Shown: positions 1 through 9,671, counted from the stretch's first letter. The stretch: DNA of 64,000 bases from Archangium gephyra (GCF_001027285.1 NZ_CP011509.1:2240501-2304500); one strand, 5' to 3'. Notes: generated by a model from the letters alone, not told the origin. Translations and numbers: made by a program.

Positions 1-3000
1 CTCGTAGCCGGCGTCTCCCAGCTTCCGCGCCCGCTCCGCCGCCTCCTGCAGCGGCTCGCAGCACTCCTCCCACTGGCCGTTGCGGAACTGCGCGCGCCCC
101 AGGCCCAGCAGCAGCCGCACCTGCAAGAGCGGCGATTGCAGCTTCTTGTCGAAGACCATCTCCTGGGCCGCGTACACCCGCTCCTCCGAGCGCGCGTAGT
201 CGTTGATCCAGTCGTAGGCCATGGCCTCGTCCAGCAGCAGGTCCACCTCGTCCGTGACCGCCTCCAGCTGCTGGGCCAGCTCGCGCGCCGCGGCGAAGTC
301 CGCCAGCGAGTCCTCGTACCGTCCCACGCGGTAGCGCATGAGGCCCCGCCCCCGGAGCACCGTGAGGCGCCGGCGCCGGTCCTCGGTCTCCAGCAACTCG
401 AGCGCGCGCGTGTAGGTGGACTCGGCCTCGATATAGGCGTGGCGGCCCCGCGCGGACTCGGCCAGGTCGATGTAGAGGGCGGCGGCCTCGTCGCGCAGGC
501 CGGCGGCGGCGGCGTGCAGGGCGAGGCGGGGCAGGCGCTGGCGCTCGGCGGCTCCGGCCTTGCTCTGGTAGTAGCGGAACGCGGCGCGGTGGATGCGCGC
601 CCGGTCCGCCTCGGGCAGCGAGCGCTCCACCGTGGCGCGCAGCAACTCGTTGCGGAAGCTGAGGCCCTCCTGGCGGTGGCTCACCAGCAGGCCCAAATCC
701 AACAGCCGGCGCGTGGCATGGCGGGGATCCAACGGGAAGTCCGCCGCGCCGCCATCCTCCTCCAGCGCGTGCACCACGCCCTCGGCCTCGGCGGCGGTGA
801 AGTCCGGGCCGAGCAGCGCGCACAACCGCGCATGCGCCGCGAGCTCCACCGGCAGCGCGCCCAACTCGCGGTCCGCCAGCCAGTCCACCAGCCGCAGCTC
901 CGGCATCCGGTCCAGCTCGTCCGTGGCCAGGTACCAGCTGCCGCCATGGGCGCGCTGGCGCACGAGGCCCTGGCGCTTGAGGCCCCGCACCAACTCCACG
1001 AGGAAGAGGGGGACACGCTGGGCGCGCTCGGCGAGGTGCTCGAGCGCGGCGGCGGGGATGTTCTCCGCGGGGCGCAGCAGGGTGCGGCACAGCTCCACGG
1101 CGCTGGGCGGCGAGAGGGGGCCGAGCGGCAGCACGTGACGGCGGGCGGCGCGCGTACCCCAGGATGGACGCAGGCGCTCGAAGCCGGGGCGCGCCAGCAC
1201 GCACACCCAGAGGGGCAAGCGGGACTCGGCGAGGGCGGCGTACTCCAGCGCGTCCAGGGCCGTCTCCTCGGCGTACTGGGCGTCGTCGAGCAGCAGGCAC
1301 AGGGGTCGGCGGCGGGCCCGCGCGGCCAGCAACTCACCGGCGGCGCGCATGGCCAGGGAGCGCAAGGCACCCGGGGCCGCGGCCCAGTTCTGCAGTCCGG
1401 CGGCGCCCGGCGCCATCCACCCCAACGTGGAGGCCACGCCGGGCCACAGCTCGGTGGCCAGCTGGGGCCCCAGCAGCTCGAAGCAGGTGGCGCGGCCCTC
1501 GTGGTCGGAGCCCGTCAGCTCGGCGTCGCCGCGGAAGTCGTAGAGGGCGCCGCGCAGCAGCATGCGCAGGGTGCCCTCGGGATCTCCCTGCACCGGCTCG
1601 CGGGCGCGCCACGTGGCCACCCGTGCGTTGGGCAGGCCCACCTGCAACTGCTGGGCGAGCGCGGCGCTCAGGTGCGTCTTGCCGTGGCCCCGGTCCCCCA
1701 GCACGGTGACGAGCGTGGGCGCCCCTTCCACCAGCGCCAGGCCCGCGCTCTCCATCAGCTCGGCCAGCTCGCTGCCGCGGCCCACCAGCACGCCACTGCC
1801 ATGCTGGAGGATGGTGACGTCCTCGCGTCCCAGGTTCGCCGACGCGCGCCGGAAGACGCCGTCGCGGCCCGTCACCGGCTCGCACGGCAGGTCCGGCAGG
1901 GCCTCGGCCGCCGCGGTGGTGAGCAGCAGGGTGGAGGGATCGTCGTCGGTGGGGTAGCGATCCTTGCGCGCGAAGATGGGGCCGAGGTAGCGCGCGGGGC
2001 CACCGGGACGGCGCTGCACCGTCACCGTGGCCACGTCCACCAGCGCGGCGGGCGCGAGGTTCTGCGCGGCCAGGCCCTCGGCGGCCTGCCGGGCGCGCTG
2101 CACGGGATTCTCCCCCGCGTCCGGATCGAAAACACCGGCGAAGCGGGTGCCCTCGTGGGAGGCCATCTGCCCGCCGAAGCTGGCGAGCGCCTTCTGCACG
2201 GTGACGGGGTTGGCGCCCGAGCGGAAGAAGAGCACCGCCACCGAGCGCCGCACGGGGGCGGGCGGGGTGGGCGCGGCCTTCTCGTGTGCACGCGTCAGCG
2301 GGGTGGAGGGCTTCTCGGTGCTGGCCAGTGCCTCCTGGAGCGCGAGGCGCAGGGGGGCCAGGGAGTCATATCGGCGCTCGCGCTCCTTGGTGAGGCAGCG
2401 CAGCACCACCTGCTCGAGCGCCGCGGGCACGGGCACCAGCTCCGAGGGGCGAAGGGGCCGGCGTGCGAGGTGGGCGTGGATGACGTCGGACGGGGTGCCG
2501 AAGAAGGGCGGCCGGCCGGTGAGCATCTCGTAGAAGAGGATGCCCAGGGAGTAGATGTCCGAGCGGATGTCCAGGCTGGCCTGGCCGGAGCACTGCTCCG
2601 GGGACATGTACTCGACGGTGCCCGCGAAGGAATCACCGATGGGGGGCGTGGGCTCGTCGGCGGAGGAGAGGGCCGGTGTGCTCACGGAGCGCGCGAGGCC
2701 GAAGTCGAAGAAGCCGGCGGAGCGCGTGGCGTCATCGAGGAAGACGTTCTCCGGCTTGAGGTCGCCGTGGAGGTAGCCGTGGCCGTGCACCACCGAGAGC
2801 GCGTCCAGCAGGGCCAGCGTGCGCGAGGTGAGCTCGGCGAGCGGCATGGGGCCGGCGACCTGCGCCATGCGCTGCGCGAGCGTGGGCCAGGGGATGAACT
2901 GCATGACGAGGTACGGGGCGCCGTTGGAGAGGGTGCCCGTGTCATGCACGGCGGGGACGGTGGGAGGGCCGATGACGCGCAGCACCTCGGTCTCGCGGGC

Positions 3001-3258
3001 GAGCTGGGCGCGGGCGAGAGGGACTTCAGGGTGAGCCACCTTGATGGCCACGTGCAGGCCGTCGTGCTCGCGCCAGGCGGAGTAGAGGGTGCCGAAGCCG
3101 CCGCGGGCCACCTCCTCCTCCATCCGGTAGCCGGTGATGGCGAGCGACGGCGACAGCCGGCCACGCCCCGCGGAGGGGGCGTTGGTCGGGGTGGCTCCTC
3201 GGGGACAGTGCGCGTGGGTCCCCTCCCAACGCTGCCCGCATGTCACACAACGCGGCAC
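1..3258 (-). CDS. Ser/Thr protein kinase with AAA-type ATPase and TPR-like regions, 3' end cut by window
   Basis: Cytoplasmic signalling kinase, 1086 codons visible with no stop before the window edge. An in-frame TAG at 3268-3270 lies just upstream and the first usable start is GTG at 3258. The N-terminus has a small Cys motif (CVTC, then a third Cys in AHCP) resembling half a zinc ribbon. The kinase domain spans about residues 38-300, with a Gly-rich loop (RGGFGTLYSAW), an AIK lysine, HGDLKPEN near residue 163 in place of HRD, and DFG near 186. A less conserved region follows, then an ATPase with P-loop GDRGHGKT near 520 and Walker B LCLLLDDAQ. The C-terminal part is helical and TPR-like. 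The HRD-to-HGD change may alter or weaken phosphotransfer. Input and substrate are unknown. Confidence 0.85.
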   Translation of the reverse strand, partial: MPRCVTCGQRWEGTHAHCPRGATPTNAPSAGRGRLSPSLAITGYRMEEEVARGGFGTLYSAWREHDGLHVAIKVAHPEVPLARAQLARETEVLRVIGPPTVPAVHDTGTLSNGAPYLVMQFIPWPTLAQRMAQVAGPMPLAELTSRTLALLDALSVVHGHGYLHGDLKPENVFLDDATRSAGFFDFGLARSVSTPALSSADEPTPPIGDSFAGTVEYMSPEQCSGQASLDIRSDIYSLGILFYEMLTGRPPFFGTPSDVIHAHLARRPLRPSELVPVPAALEQVVLRCLTKERERRYDSLAPLRLALQEALASTEKPSTPLTRAHEKAAPTPPAPVRRSVAVLFFRSGANPVTVQKALASFGGQMASHEGTRFAGVFDPDAGENPVQRARQAAEGLAAQNLAPAALVDVATVTVQRRPGGPARYLGPIFARKDRYPTDDDPSTLLLTTAAAEALPDLPCEPVTGRDGVFRRASANLGREDVTILQHGSGVLVGRGSELAELMESAGLALVEGAPTLVTVLGDRGHGKTHLSAALAQQLQVGLPNARVATWRAREPVQGDPEGTLRMLLRGALYDFRGDAELTGSDHEGRATCFELLGPQLATELWPGVASTLGWMAPGAAGLQNWAAAPGALRSLAMRAAGELLAARARRRPLCLLLDDAQYAEETALDALEYAALAESRLPLWVCVLARPGFERLRPSWGTRAARRHVLPLGPLSPPSAVELCRTLLRPAENIPAAALEHLAERAQRVPLFLVELVRGLKRQGLVRQRAHGGSWYLATDELDRMPELRLVDWLADRELGALPVELAAHARLCALLGPDFTAAEAEGVVHALEEDGGAADFPLDPRHATRRLLDLGLLVSHRQEGLSFRNELLRATVERSLPEADRARIHRAAFRYYQSKAGAAERQRLPRLALHAAAAGLRDEAAALYIDLAESARGRHAYIEAESTYTRALELLETEDRRRRLTVLRGRGLMRYRVGRYEDSLADFAAARELAQQLEAVTDEVDLLLDEAMAYDWINDYARSEERVYAAQEMVFDKKLQSPLLQVRLLLGLGRAQFRNGQWEECCEPLQEAAERARKLGDAGYE

Positions 3259-3706
3259 GTCCCCAATCTACCGCAACATGGCCGGCTTTCGCCGCTTCCG
3301 GGCCAAAATCGGGGGCACCCCGGGCTGGAGGGAGCCAACCCGGCGGGGTGGCTTCACTCCCAGGAAAGCTCGTAGTCGCTATCCAGGGGGCCTGGAGCGC
3401 CCGGGAGCAGGGCTCGGACGGAGCCCGGACACGCGCTGCCCGGTGGGGATCAGCTTCTCGCCGGGTGGACGCGTGGCGCTCGACGAAACGCGCGAAGCGC
3501 TCGGTACCGTCTGGGGTTGTTGCTGGGGAGGCGAGCCCCTAGGCACGGGCCTTCCGGGGTGCAAGTGGACGAGGGAGGGGCGCTCCGACCGCTGCGCCGC
3601 GAGGGCGAGGGGCGTGACACCTTGCACCGGCGGGCGAGCGGCTCCACCTAGAAGGGGTCAGGGTCACGGGTGGAGGCTGGGGGAGCCACTCTGGGAGGTA
3701 TCTCCA
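3259..3706. other. Intergenic region between divergent genes, 448 bp
   Basis: Separates the kinase gene (leftward) from the small rightward ORF. It must hold the kinase promoter. I see no convincing -35/-10, sigma-54 box, hairpin or RNA gene. Open frames here lack ribosome sites and look like GC-rich chance ORFs. Confidence 0.4.
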
Positions 3707-4018
3707 GTGAAGCTCGATTTTTCCTCATTCCTGCTGGGGTGCGGGGTGGGTGCCGGTTCGATGTTGTTGGGCAAGCGGCTGCGCCCGGTGATGCTGGAGG
3801 TGGCCACGCTGCTCTTCCGCCTCCAGGAGCGAGCGATGGCCGCGACGCCCATGGGGCAGGAGGCCCTCGCGGAGCTGCTGGCCGAGGCCCGGGCTCGCGT
3901 GAGTCTCCCCGCCGGATTCGGAACGGGGCGCCACCCCGAGCCCACCCACCCCCGTACCGGCGCCCCCGCGACCCACCCCGTCAAGCACCCCTCGCCCTTC
4001 GGGAGAGGGACGGGGTGA
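3707..4018 (+). CDS. Small hypothetical protein, 103 aa
   Basis: Not a family I recognise. The GTG start is chosen because a clear ribosome site (GGGAGG) ends 8 nt upstream, and because the encoded start (MKLDFSSFLLGCGVGAGSML) looks like a short hydrophobic N-terminal segment, perhaps a membrane anchor. A helical charged stretch follows (residues 28-65). The last 30 or so residues are low complexity, Pro/His/Thr rich, and are partly encoded by the dispersed palindromic repeat at 3988-4022, so the repeat has probably replaced or extended the original C-terminus. It converges on the 4040-8551 gene. It could be a real small membrane-associated protein or a decayed gene. Confidence 0.45.
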   Translation: MKLDFSSFLLGCGVGAGSMLLGKRLRPVMLEVATLLFRLQERAMAATPMGQEALAELLAEARARVSLPAGFGTGRHPEPTHPRTGAPATHPVKHPSPFGRGTG

Positions 4019-4022
4019 GGGT
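3988..4022 (-). repeat. Dispersed palindromic repeat, copy 1
   Basis: Read on the minus strand this matches the consensus ACCCTCACCCCGTCCCTCTC followed by CCG-AGGGAGAGGGG, with a CCCTCTCCC/GGGAGAGGG-type hairpin (one mismatch here: GGGCGAGG). It lies just downstream of the stop of the 4040-8551 gene and overlaps the 3' end of the small ORF. Other copies are at 38006, 45567 and 47132. Confidence 0.8.
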
Positions 4023-4039
4023 CTCGGGAGCACCCGGGC

Positions 4040-7000
4040 CTATCGGGCTCCCGTGCCGAAGCGGGCGCGGAACATGGCCACCAGGTCCTCATCGAGCACG
4101 TAGTCCTCGATGTAGAGCCGTGCGGCCTCGAAGCGCAGCTCGCGCAGCTTGCGGTAGTGCAGATCCAGATCCCTCGGCGTCGGCGTGCCCACGAGGCACG
4201 GAGCATCCTCGAAGCGGGAGCTGAGGATGCTGGAGAAGACGCACCCCATGAGCGTGTCGTCGAGCGGGTGCAGCAGCTTGAGCGCGGCGCGAATCTTGTG
4301 ATCCCAGCCGGTGGCGAAGGAGAGCTCCCGGATCTCCCCCACGGGCCTGTGGCTGCGGATGGCGCCGGCCTCGGTGAAGAGCACATCCCGGCGCTCCTGG
4401 AAGCGGCGGATGGCGCGGCGCGGGTCGAAGCAGTGGGGCGCCGAGTCATCCACCACGAGCGTGCCCGGACGCAGCTTGTCCACGTCGAGCAGGTTGGCGG
4501 CGCTGGTGGCGCTGAGGAGCACGGAGGCCTCGTACACCTCGTCGGGCGCGGTGCCGCCGGAGATGCACGTCACCTCCACCTTCCCCTGGAAGCCCAGCTC
4601 CGTCACCAGCTCCTCGGTGAGGCGCAGCAGGTAGTCGCGCCGGGCGGGGACGTCACACAGCCGGAGCGAGCGCGGGTGCGGCAGCGTGCGCAGCAGCAGG
4701 CGCAGGATGGCGGTGCCGATGGAGCCCGCGCCGAGCAGCGTCACGTGCTCGTCCTCCAGCCGCCGTCCGCCGGCGCGCAGCACCTGCTCCACCATCATCA
4801 CGAAGCAGGCGGCGGTGGTGGCATGGCCGGTGGTGAGCCGGGGCAGCCCGGAGCGGCCAGCGGTGGCTTCCACGAGGGCGCGTCCGTAGTCCGTGGCCGA
4901 GGGCACCAGGCCCGTGAGGGACACGGTGTCGGCGCCCAGGCGCGCGGCCTCCTCGAGCCCCCGGACGACGGCGTCCACGGTGCGCTGCTTGTCCACGTAG
5001 AGGGCCGCGTCCTCCAGCGGCAGCACGATGAGCCCGATGCGGCCGAGGAATGTCTCGTACACGCTGACGAGCGAGGCCTCGCCGTGGAGGCAGTCGCGGA
5101 TGAACTCGCGGGGGGTGAGCCGCAGCTGCTCCAGGAAGGCGCGGGGCAGGGTGGCGAGCGCGGCCGCGTCCACGGAGAGCTTCGCGCTGTACTCCACCTT
5201 GCGCGCGGGCTTGCGCTCCTCGGAGCCGCCCACGTCGTTGTAGACGTCGGCGACGCCCAGCAGGTGCACGGCGCTCTCGGGCAGGGTGGGCCCGGCGTAG
5301 TAGAGCGAGAACAACACCTTCTCGAAGAGCACCGGGAAGGACAGCTGGGACGAGACGAGCTCCTCCAGCCTCGGGTCCAACGTGCCGCGCAGCTCCTGGC
5401 GCTGCTCGCGCAGGTGCACCTTGAGGCGCTCCCAGATGTGGAGCACCGAGAGCATCTCCAGGAAGTCCGGGCGCTGGAACTGGTGGGGGAAGGGACTCGG
5501 CAGCGTGGTGGTGCCGTTGCTCTCGGCGGTGAGGAAGACGCGGACGGTGTGCGCCAGCAGGTTCAGCATGGCGAGGAAGCTGGCGTAGAACTCCCGGTCA
5601 CTGCCCAGCTGGCGCATGGGGATGACGGAGTCCAGGTCCGCGAAGGTGCCATTGAGGAGCACGTTCTGCGGCTCGATGCACTGCCCGTTCTTGAAGTGCT
5701 GGATGTCGCTGGGGAAGTAGCCGAGCAGCAGCAGGCGCGCGGTGAGCCGCACCCAGGAGTCGACGACGGCCTCGGGGTCCAGGTTGTGCTTGAGGGTGGC
5801 GTAGACGAGGCGCGTATTGGCGAAGCCGCCCGAGCCGGTGCGCTGGCTCTCCTGGGCCAGGGTGCCGGCGAAGTGGCTCACGCGTGGGAAGGGCGCCTTG
5901 GGGAACCAGTAGACGTAGCAGGCCAGCCCGTCGCGCAGCTCGTTCTGGGCGATGGTGAGCGTGAAGCCGGACAGCAGCGGCAGCAGCCGCGAGCGGAAGC
6001 GCGCCACCACCTCCTCGGACCAGCGCACCACCAGCAGCGGCAGGGGCAGCCCGCCGGGCTCATGGTACTCCTCCAGGAAGCGGCCCTGCAGCTCGGCCGC
6101 GCGCTGCGCCTCGTTGAGCGCCTCGGGCAGTGTCACGGCGCCGGGCACCTTGCGCTCCTGGATGAGGAAGTACTCCAGCGTGTTCGTCACCGAGTGCTTC
6201 GCGAAGCGCTCGAACAGCCGCTGCTGCAGGAGCTGGAAGAAGCCGAGCTGATCCTCGCACCGCACCTCGGCGCCCTTGATGGCCAGCACGCTCTCGCCCG
6301 GGCCGCGCCGGTAGAAGGAGCGGAAGTGGCCCTGCGGGCGGAAGAAGCCCTCGGTGTCGAAGGTGCCATTGGTGGGCGGCACGGGGATGTCCCGCTTCAT
6401 CCGCTCCAGCTCCTCGGCCACCCAGGGCTCGGCCTCGCGCAGGTAGTGCCAGAGCGCTGGAGCGTCACGGGCCACGTCCCAGGCAATGGAGAACGGGCCC
6501 GACTCCGCGCGTGGTTTGCGCGTGCCCAGCTCCTCCAGCAGCTGCCCGAGCGGATGGCTCAGCAGCTTCTCCACCCGGAGCGTGAGCCCGTACCGGCCCT
6601 CCAGCAACTGCTGCAGCTCGAGCTGGCGCATCGAGTCCAGCCCGAGCTCCGCCAGGGTGCGCCTCGGATCCAACGCCTCGGGGGCGATGCCGATGAGGCG
6701 GGCGAGCTGCTCGCGCAGGAAGGCGGAGGGGCTCGCGTCGGTGGGCTCGGCGCGGGGGGGCGCGAGCCGGGCCGTGTGAAGAATCTCCAGCGTGCCCGCG
6801 AGGTAGTCCTGCTTGCAGGCGCCGCGTTGAATCTTGCCGCTGGACGTCTTGGGCATGGTGCCGTGGCGCACCAGCACCAGCGTGTCCAGGTGGATGCCGT
6901 GCGCGGCGGCCACGGACTGCCGCGCGGCGTGGGTGATGTCCTCGAGGCTGTCTCCCTCGCGCTCCCGGTAGACCTCCTGCACGACGACGAGCCGCTCCTC

Positions 7001-8551
7001 CTGCCCGGAGTCGACGGAGAAGGCGGCGCCACAGCCGGGACGCAGCGCGGGGTGGCTCTCCTCCACGGTGCGCTCGAGATCCTGCGGGTAGTGGTTCCGG
7101 CCGCGGATGATGATCAGATCCTTGATGCGGCCGGCGAAGAACAGCTCGCCCTCGTGGAGGAAGCCCAGGTCCCCGGTGCGCAGCCAGGGGCCGTCGCCGG
7201 TGTCGGCGCGCATGGCGAGGAAGGTGTGCCCGGTCTCCTCGGGGCGGTTCCAGTAGCCCTGGGCGACGCTCGGGCCCGACACCCAGATTTCACCCACCCG
7301 GTCCGAGGAGCAGCGCGTGCGCGTGACGGGGTCCACGATGACGACCTGCTCGTCCAGCCACGGGCGGCCCAGGCCCACCAGGCGCCGCGAGCCCGGCGTG
7401 CCCTCGGGCAGCTCGACGACCCACCAGGACTCCAGCGCCGCGCCGTCCACCGTGCGCACCGTGCGCCGCGTGCCCGCGAAGCCGCCCGTCACCATGAGCG
7501 TGGCCTCGGCCAGGCCGTAGAGCGGGCGCAGCGCGTCCGTGCGCAGGCCGGTGGAGGCGAAGGTCCGGGTGAAGCGCTCCAGCGTGTCGGCGCGCACGGG
7601 CTCGGCGGCGTTGAAGGCGTAGCTCCAGCTGCTCAGGTCCAGCCCCTCGCGCTGCTCCGCCGTCACCTTGCGCGCGCACAGGTCGAAGGCGAAGTTGGGC
7701 CCGCCACTGAGCGTGCCGCGGTAGCGCGAGATGGCTCGCAACCAGCGCACCGGCTTCTGCAGGAAGGACTCGGGCGGCAGCAGGACGATGGGGAAGCCGG
7801 CGTACACCGGCTGCAGCACGCAGCCGATGAGCCCCATGTCGTGGTACATCGGCAGCCAGCTCACGCCGACGGAGTCCTCCGTGGAGCCGAAGGCCCGCTG
7901 GATGATGGCGGAGTTGTGCAGCAGGTTGCCGTGGGTGAGCTGCACGCCCTTGGGCACGGCGGTGGAGCCCGAGGTGTACTGGATGAAAGCGGGCGTGCTG
8001 GCCGTCACCTCCGGAGGCCGCCACGCCTGCTCGATGCCCGGCTCCAGCGCGTCGGTGGCCACCCAGCGCAGCGCGGCGAGCTCCGGCGCGTGGCTGGTGA
8101 GCCCGTCCACCAGCTCGCGGATGGCGCGGGTGGTGAGCACCAGGGTGGCCTGGGCATCCTGGGCGATGGCGCGCAGCCGCGGCAGCGTGCGGTGCAGGCG
8201 CGAGGGCTCCGGCGGGTACACCGGCACGGCCACGACTCCGGCGTACAGCGCACCGAAGAAGGCGGCGGCGTAGTCCAGCCCGAAGGGGTAGAGGAGCAGG
8301 GCGCGCTCGCCGGCCGCGGCCGAGCGCTGGAGCGTGGCGGCGATAGCCCGGGCCCGCTGGTCCAGGCCCGCGAAGTCCAGCTGCTGGGTCTCCGTCTCTC
8401 CGTCTTCCAGGAGGGTGAAGACGCGGCGCGAGGGCTGCTCCAGTGCCCTCCGCCGCAGGATGTCCACAAAGGTCGAGCCGGGCTCGCGACGCACCACTGC
8501 CTGGGGCTTCATGTCTCTCGGCACCGCGGATGGGGGGAGCCGGATCTTCAT
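4040..8551 (-). CDS. Fatty acyl-AMP ligase / acyl carrier / acyl-ACP-reductase-like fusion, 1503 aa
   Basis: Predicted to activate a fatty acid, load it on its own carrier domain and reduce it to an aldehyde. Residues 20-600 are a fatty acyl-AMP ligase (FAAL): FIQYTSGSTAVPKGV, WLPMYHDMGLIG, and the GRIKDLIIIRGRNHYPQDLE hinge typical of FAALs rather than CoA ligases. Residues 615-690 are an acyl carrier domain with phosphopantetheine Ser640 in LGLDSM. Residues 700-1090 are a region I cannot assign. Residues 1100-1490 resemble cyanobacterial long-chain acyl-ACP reductase: RLTTGHATTAACFV, nucleotide motif LLGAGSIGTAI near 1272, and a Cys at 1437 in LMGCVFSSIL aligning with the catalytic Cys region. 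An alternative ATG lies at 8512. Neither start has a strong ribosome site. The final product could feed ether-lipid or alkane-type metabolism, which is inference. Confidence 0.82.
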   Translation of the reverse strand: MKIRLPPSAVPRDMKPQAVVRREPGSTFVDILRRRALEQPSRRVFTLLEDGETETQQLDFAGLDQRARAIAATLQRSAAAGERALLLYPFGLDYAAAFFGALYAGVVAVPVYPPEPSRLHRTLPRLRAIAQDAQATLVLTTRAIRELVDGLTSHAPELAALRWVATDALEPGIEQAWRPPEVTASTPAFIQYTSGSTAVPKGVQLTHGNLLHNSAIIQRAFGSTEDSVGVSWLPMYHDMGLIGCVLQPVYAGFPIVLLPPESFLQKPVRWLRAISRYRGTLSGGPNFAFDLCARKVTAEQREGLDLSSWSYAFNAAEPVRADTLERFTRTFASTGLRTDALRPLYGLAEATLMVTGGFAGTRRTVRTVDGAALESWWVVELPEGTPGSRRLVGLGRPWLDEQVVIVDPVTRTRCSSDRVGEIWVSGPSVAQGYWNRPEETGHTFLAMRADTGDGPWLRTGDLGFLHEGELFFAGRIKDLIIIRGRNHYPQDLERTVEESHPALRPGCGAAFSVDSGQEERLVVVQEVYREREGDSLEDITHAARQSVAAAHGIHLDTLVLVRHGTMPKTSSGKIQRGACKQDYLAGTLEILHTARLAPPRAEPTDASPSAFLREQLARLIGIAPEALDPRRTLAELGLDSMRQLELQQLLEGRYGLTLRVEKLLSHPLGQLLEELGTRKPRAESGPFSIAWDVARDAPALWHYLREAEPWVAEELERMKRDIPVPPTNGTFDTEGFFRPQGHFRSFYRRGPGESVLAIKGAEVRCEDQLGFFQLLQQRLFERFAKHSVTNTLEYFLIQERKVPGAVTLPEALNEAQRAAELQGRFLEEYHEPGGLPLPLLVVRWSEEVVARFRSRLLPLLSGFTLTIAQNELRDGLACYVYWFPKAPFPRVSHFAGTLAQESQRTGSGGFANTRLVYATLKHNLDPEAVVDSWVRLTARLLLLGYFPSDIQHFKNGQCIEPQNVLLNGTFADLDSVIPMRQLGSDREFYASFLAMLNLLAHTVRVFLTAESNGTTTLPSPFPHQFQRPDFLEMLSVLHIWERLKVHLREQRQELRGTLDPRLEELVSSQLSFPVLFEKVLFSLYYAGPTLPESAVHLLGVADVYNDVGGSEERKPARKVEYSAKLSVDAAALATLPRAFLEQLRLTPREFIRDCLHGEASLVSVYETFLGRIGLIVLPLEDAALYVDKQRTVDAVVRGLEEAARLGADTVSLTGLVPSATDYGRALVEATAGRSGLPRLTTGHATTAACFVMMVEQVLRAGGRRLEDEHVTLLGAGSIGTAILRLLLRTLPHPRSLRLCDVPARRDYLLRLTEELVTELGFQGKVEVTCISGGTAPDEVYEASVLLSATSAANLLDVDKLRPGTLVVDDSAPHCFDPRRAIRRFQERRDVLFTEAGAIRSHRPVGEIRELSFATGWDHKIRAALKLLHPLDDTLMGCVFSSILSSRFEDAPCLVGTPTPRDLDLHYRKLRELRFEAARLYIEDYVLDEDLVAMFRARFGTGAR

Positions 8552-8630
8552 CCGGCAGCCCCGTGGGCTTCAATGGCGGTGGGGAGCGCCCGGCTGCATC
8601 GGGTGGGGCAGGGTCACCCCACCTGGGTAC

Positions 8631-9671
8631 TCAGCGACGCCGGGGGCGCGAGCGCCGTGCGTAGGCGGGCGCGGTGGCCTTGCGCCGGCCCAGCAGTGCG
8701 GCCAGCGTCAGTCCGGCGGCGACGAGCAGGGGCATGCCACCAGTCGAGGAGGCGCCGCAGCTCGCGGGCGGCATCCCCGTGCCGGCCAGCGTCGCGTCCG
8801 CGGGGACGATGCCGCCCGTCCCGGGAATGGTGTCCGAGGGCTGCTGGGCGATGGGCGACGGCTGCTCGGGCGGAGGATCTCCCTCACCCGAGGAACCATC
8901 CTCCGGCGTGCTCTCCGGGGCCGGGGCCGGGGCCGGCTGGGGCTCCGGGGTGGCGACGACGGGCGCGGGCATCACGTCCTCCAGGCGTGTGGCCTGGACG
9001 AAGCCGTCGTGGAAGACCACGCCCTCGGGGGCGATGGACGCGTCGCGGTACAGGCCCATCTTGAGGTAGTTGCGCTGGCCCGAGTACTGGGTGGCCACCT
9101 TCATCAGCGGCAGGACGACCTTGCCGTTGTGGTACAGCTCGACGAAGCCGACCTTGGGATCCGGCGACCACTTCACGTGCAGCACGAAGTCGTTCCACTG
9201 CTCACGCAGGAGCGGGGAGCGCCAGACGATCTTCCCGGTGCTGCCGCCCACGCGCAGGCGCAGCTGATCATCCACCACGTAGAACTCGAGCGGCGGCGAG
9301 CCACCGCTGCCATCGTGGTGCCACTGGGTGAAGATCTGCCACTTGGAGGAGCGCGGGAAGCTCTTGGGGAAGAGGGTGCTCCACTTGTAGAAGAACTCGG
9401 AGCCGGGCGCTTCACGGTCCAGGTAGAGCAGCTCGTTGCGGTTGCCACTCGCGTTGATGGGATCATCGCCCTGGCGGACGGTGGTCTTCAGCGCGTAGCG
9501 GCCCTCTCGCACAGGCGAGCTGACCACCAGCAAGCGGCTCGAGGAGACGGTCTGCTCGCGGTCCCACTGCGAGAGGTTGCCGGTCTCGAAATTTCCCTCC
9601 CACACAGTGGAGGCGGTCGCCAGGGTCGGCAGCAGCAGCGCGATGGGGGCAAGTCTCAGCAATCGCTTCAA
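8631..9671 (-). CDS. Secreted polysaccharide-lyase-like protein with MYXO-CTERM-like tail, 346 aa
   Basis: Likely an exported carbohydrate-binding or lyase protein of the heparin lyase I-like jelly-roll type (PF14099-like). Evidence is the NELLYLDREAPGSEFFYKWS region, WQIFTQWHHDG, and a concanavalin-like strand pattern up to about residue 240. TTG at 9671 is preferred: AAAGGA sits 6 nt upstream and the first residues form a clean signal peptide (KRLLRLAPIALLLPTLATA). An upstream frame to 9848 lacks this context. A Pro/Glu-rich linker (about 245-300) leads to SCGASSTGG, a hydrophobic helix and Arg-rich end, the pattern of MYXO-CTERM surface sorting. Catalytic activity is not proven by sequence. 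Confidence 0.72.
   Translation of the reverse strand: MKRLLRLAPIALLLPTLATASTVWEGNFETGNLSQWDREQTVSSSRLLVVSSPVREGRYALKTTVRQGDDPINASGNRNELLYLDREAPGSEFFYKWSTLFPKSFPRSSKWQIFTQWHHDGSGGSPPLEFYVVDDQLRLRVGGSTGKIVWRSPLLREQWNDFVLHVKWSPDPKVGFVELYHNGKVVLPLMKVATQYSGQRNYLKMGLYRDASIAPEGVVFHDGFVQATRLEDVMPAPVVATPEPQPAPAPAPESTPEDGSSGEGDPPPEQPSPIAQQPSDTIPGTGGIVPADATLAGTGMPPASCGASSTGGMPLLVAAGLTLAALLGRRKATAPAYARRSRPRRR

Noticed and set aside
136-3375. Long + strand open frame opposite the first kinase gene
   Set aside because: Antisense shadow of a GC-rich gene: the minus strand has kinase and ATPase motifs, the plus frame only low-complexity Arg/Gly/Ala/His text.
4157-9064. 1635-aa open frame opposite the FAAL fusion
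   Set aside because: The minus strand encodes a recognisable multi-domain enzyme; the plus frame has no motif and spans the gap between two minus-strand genes.
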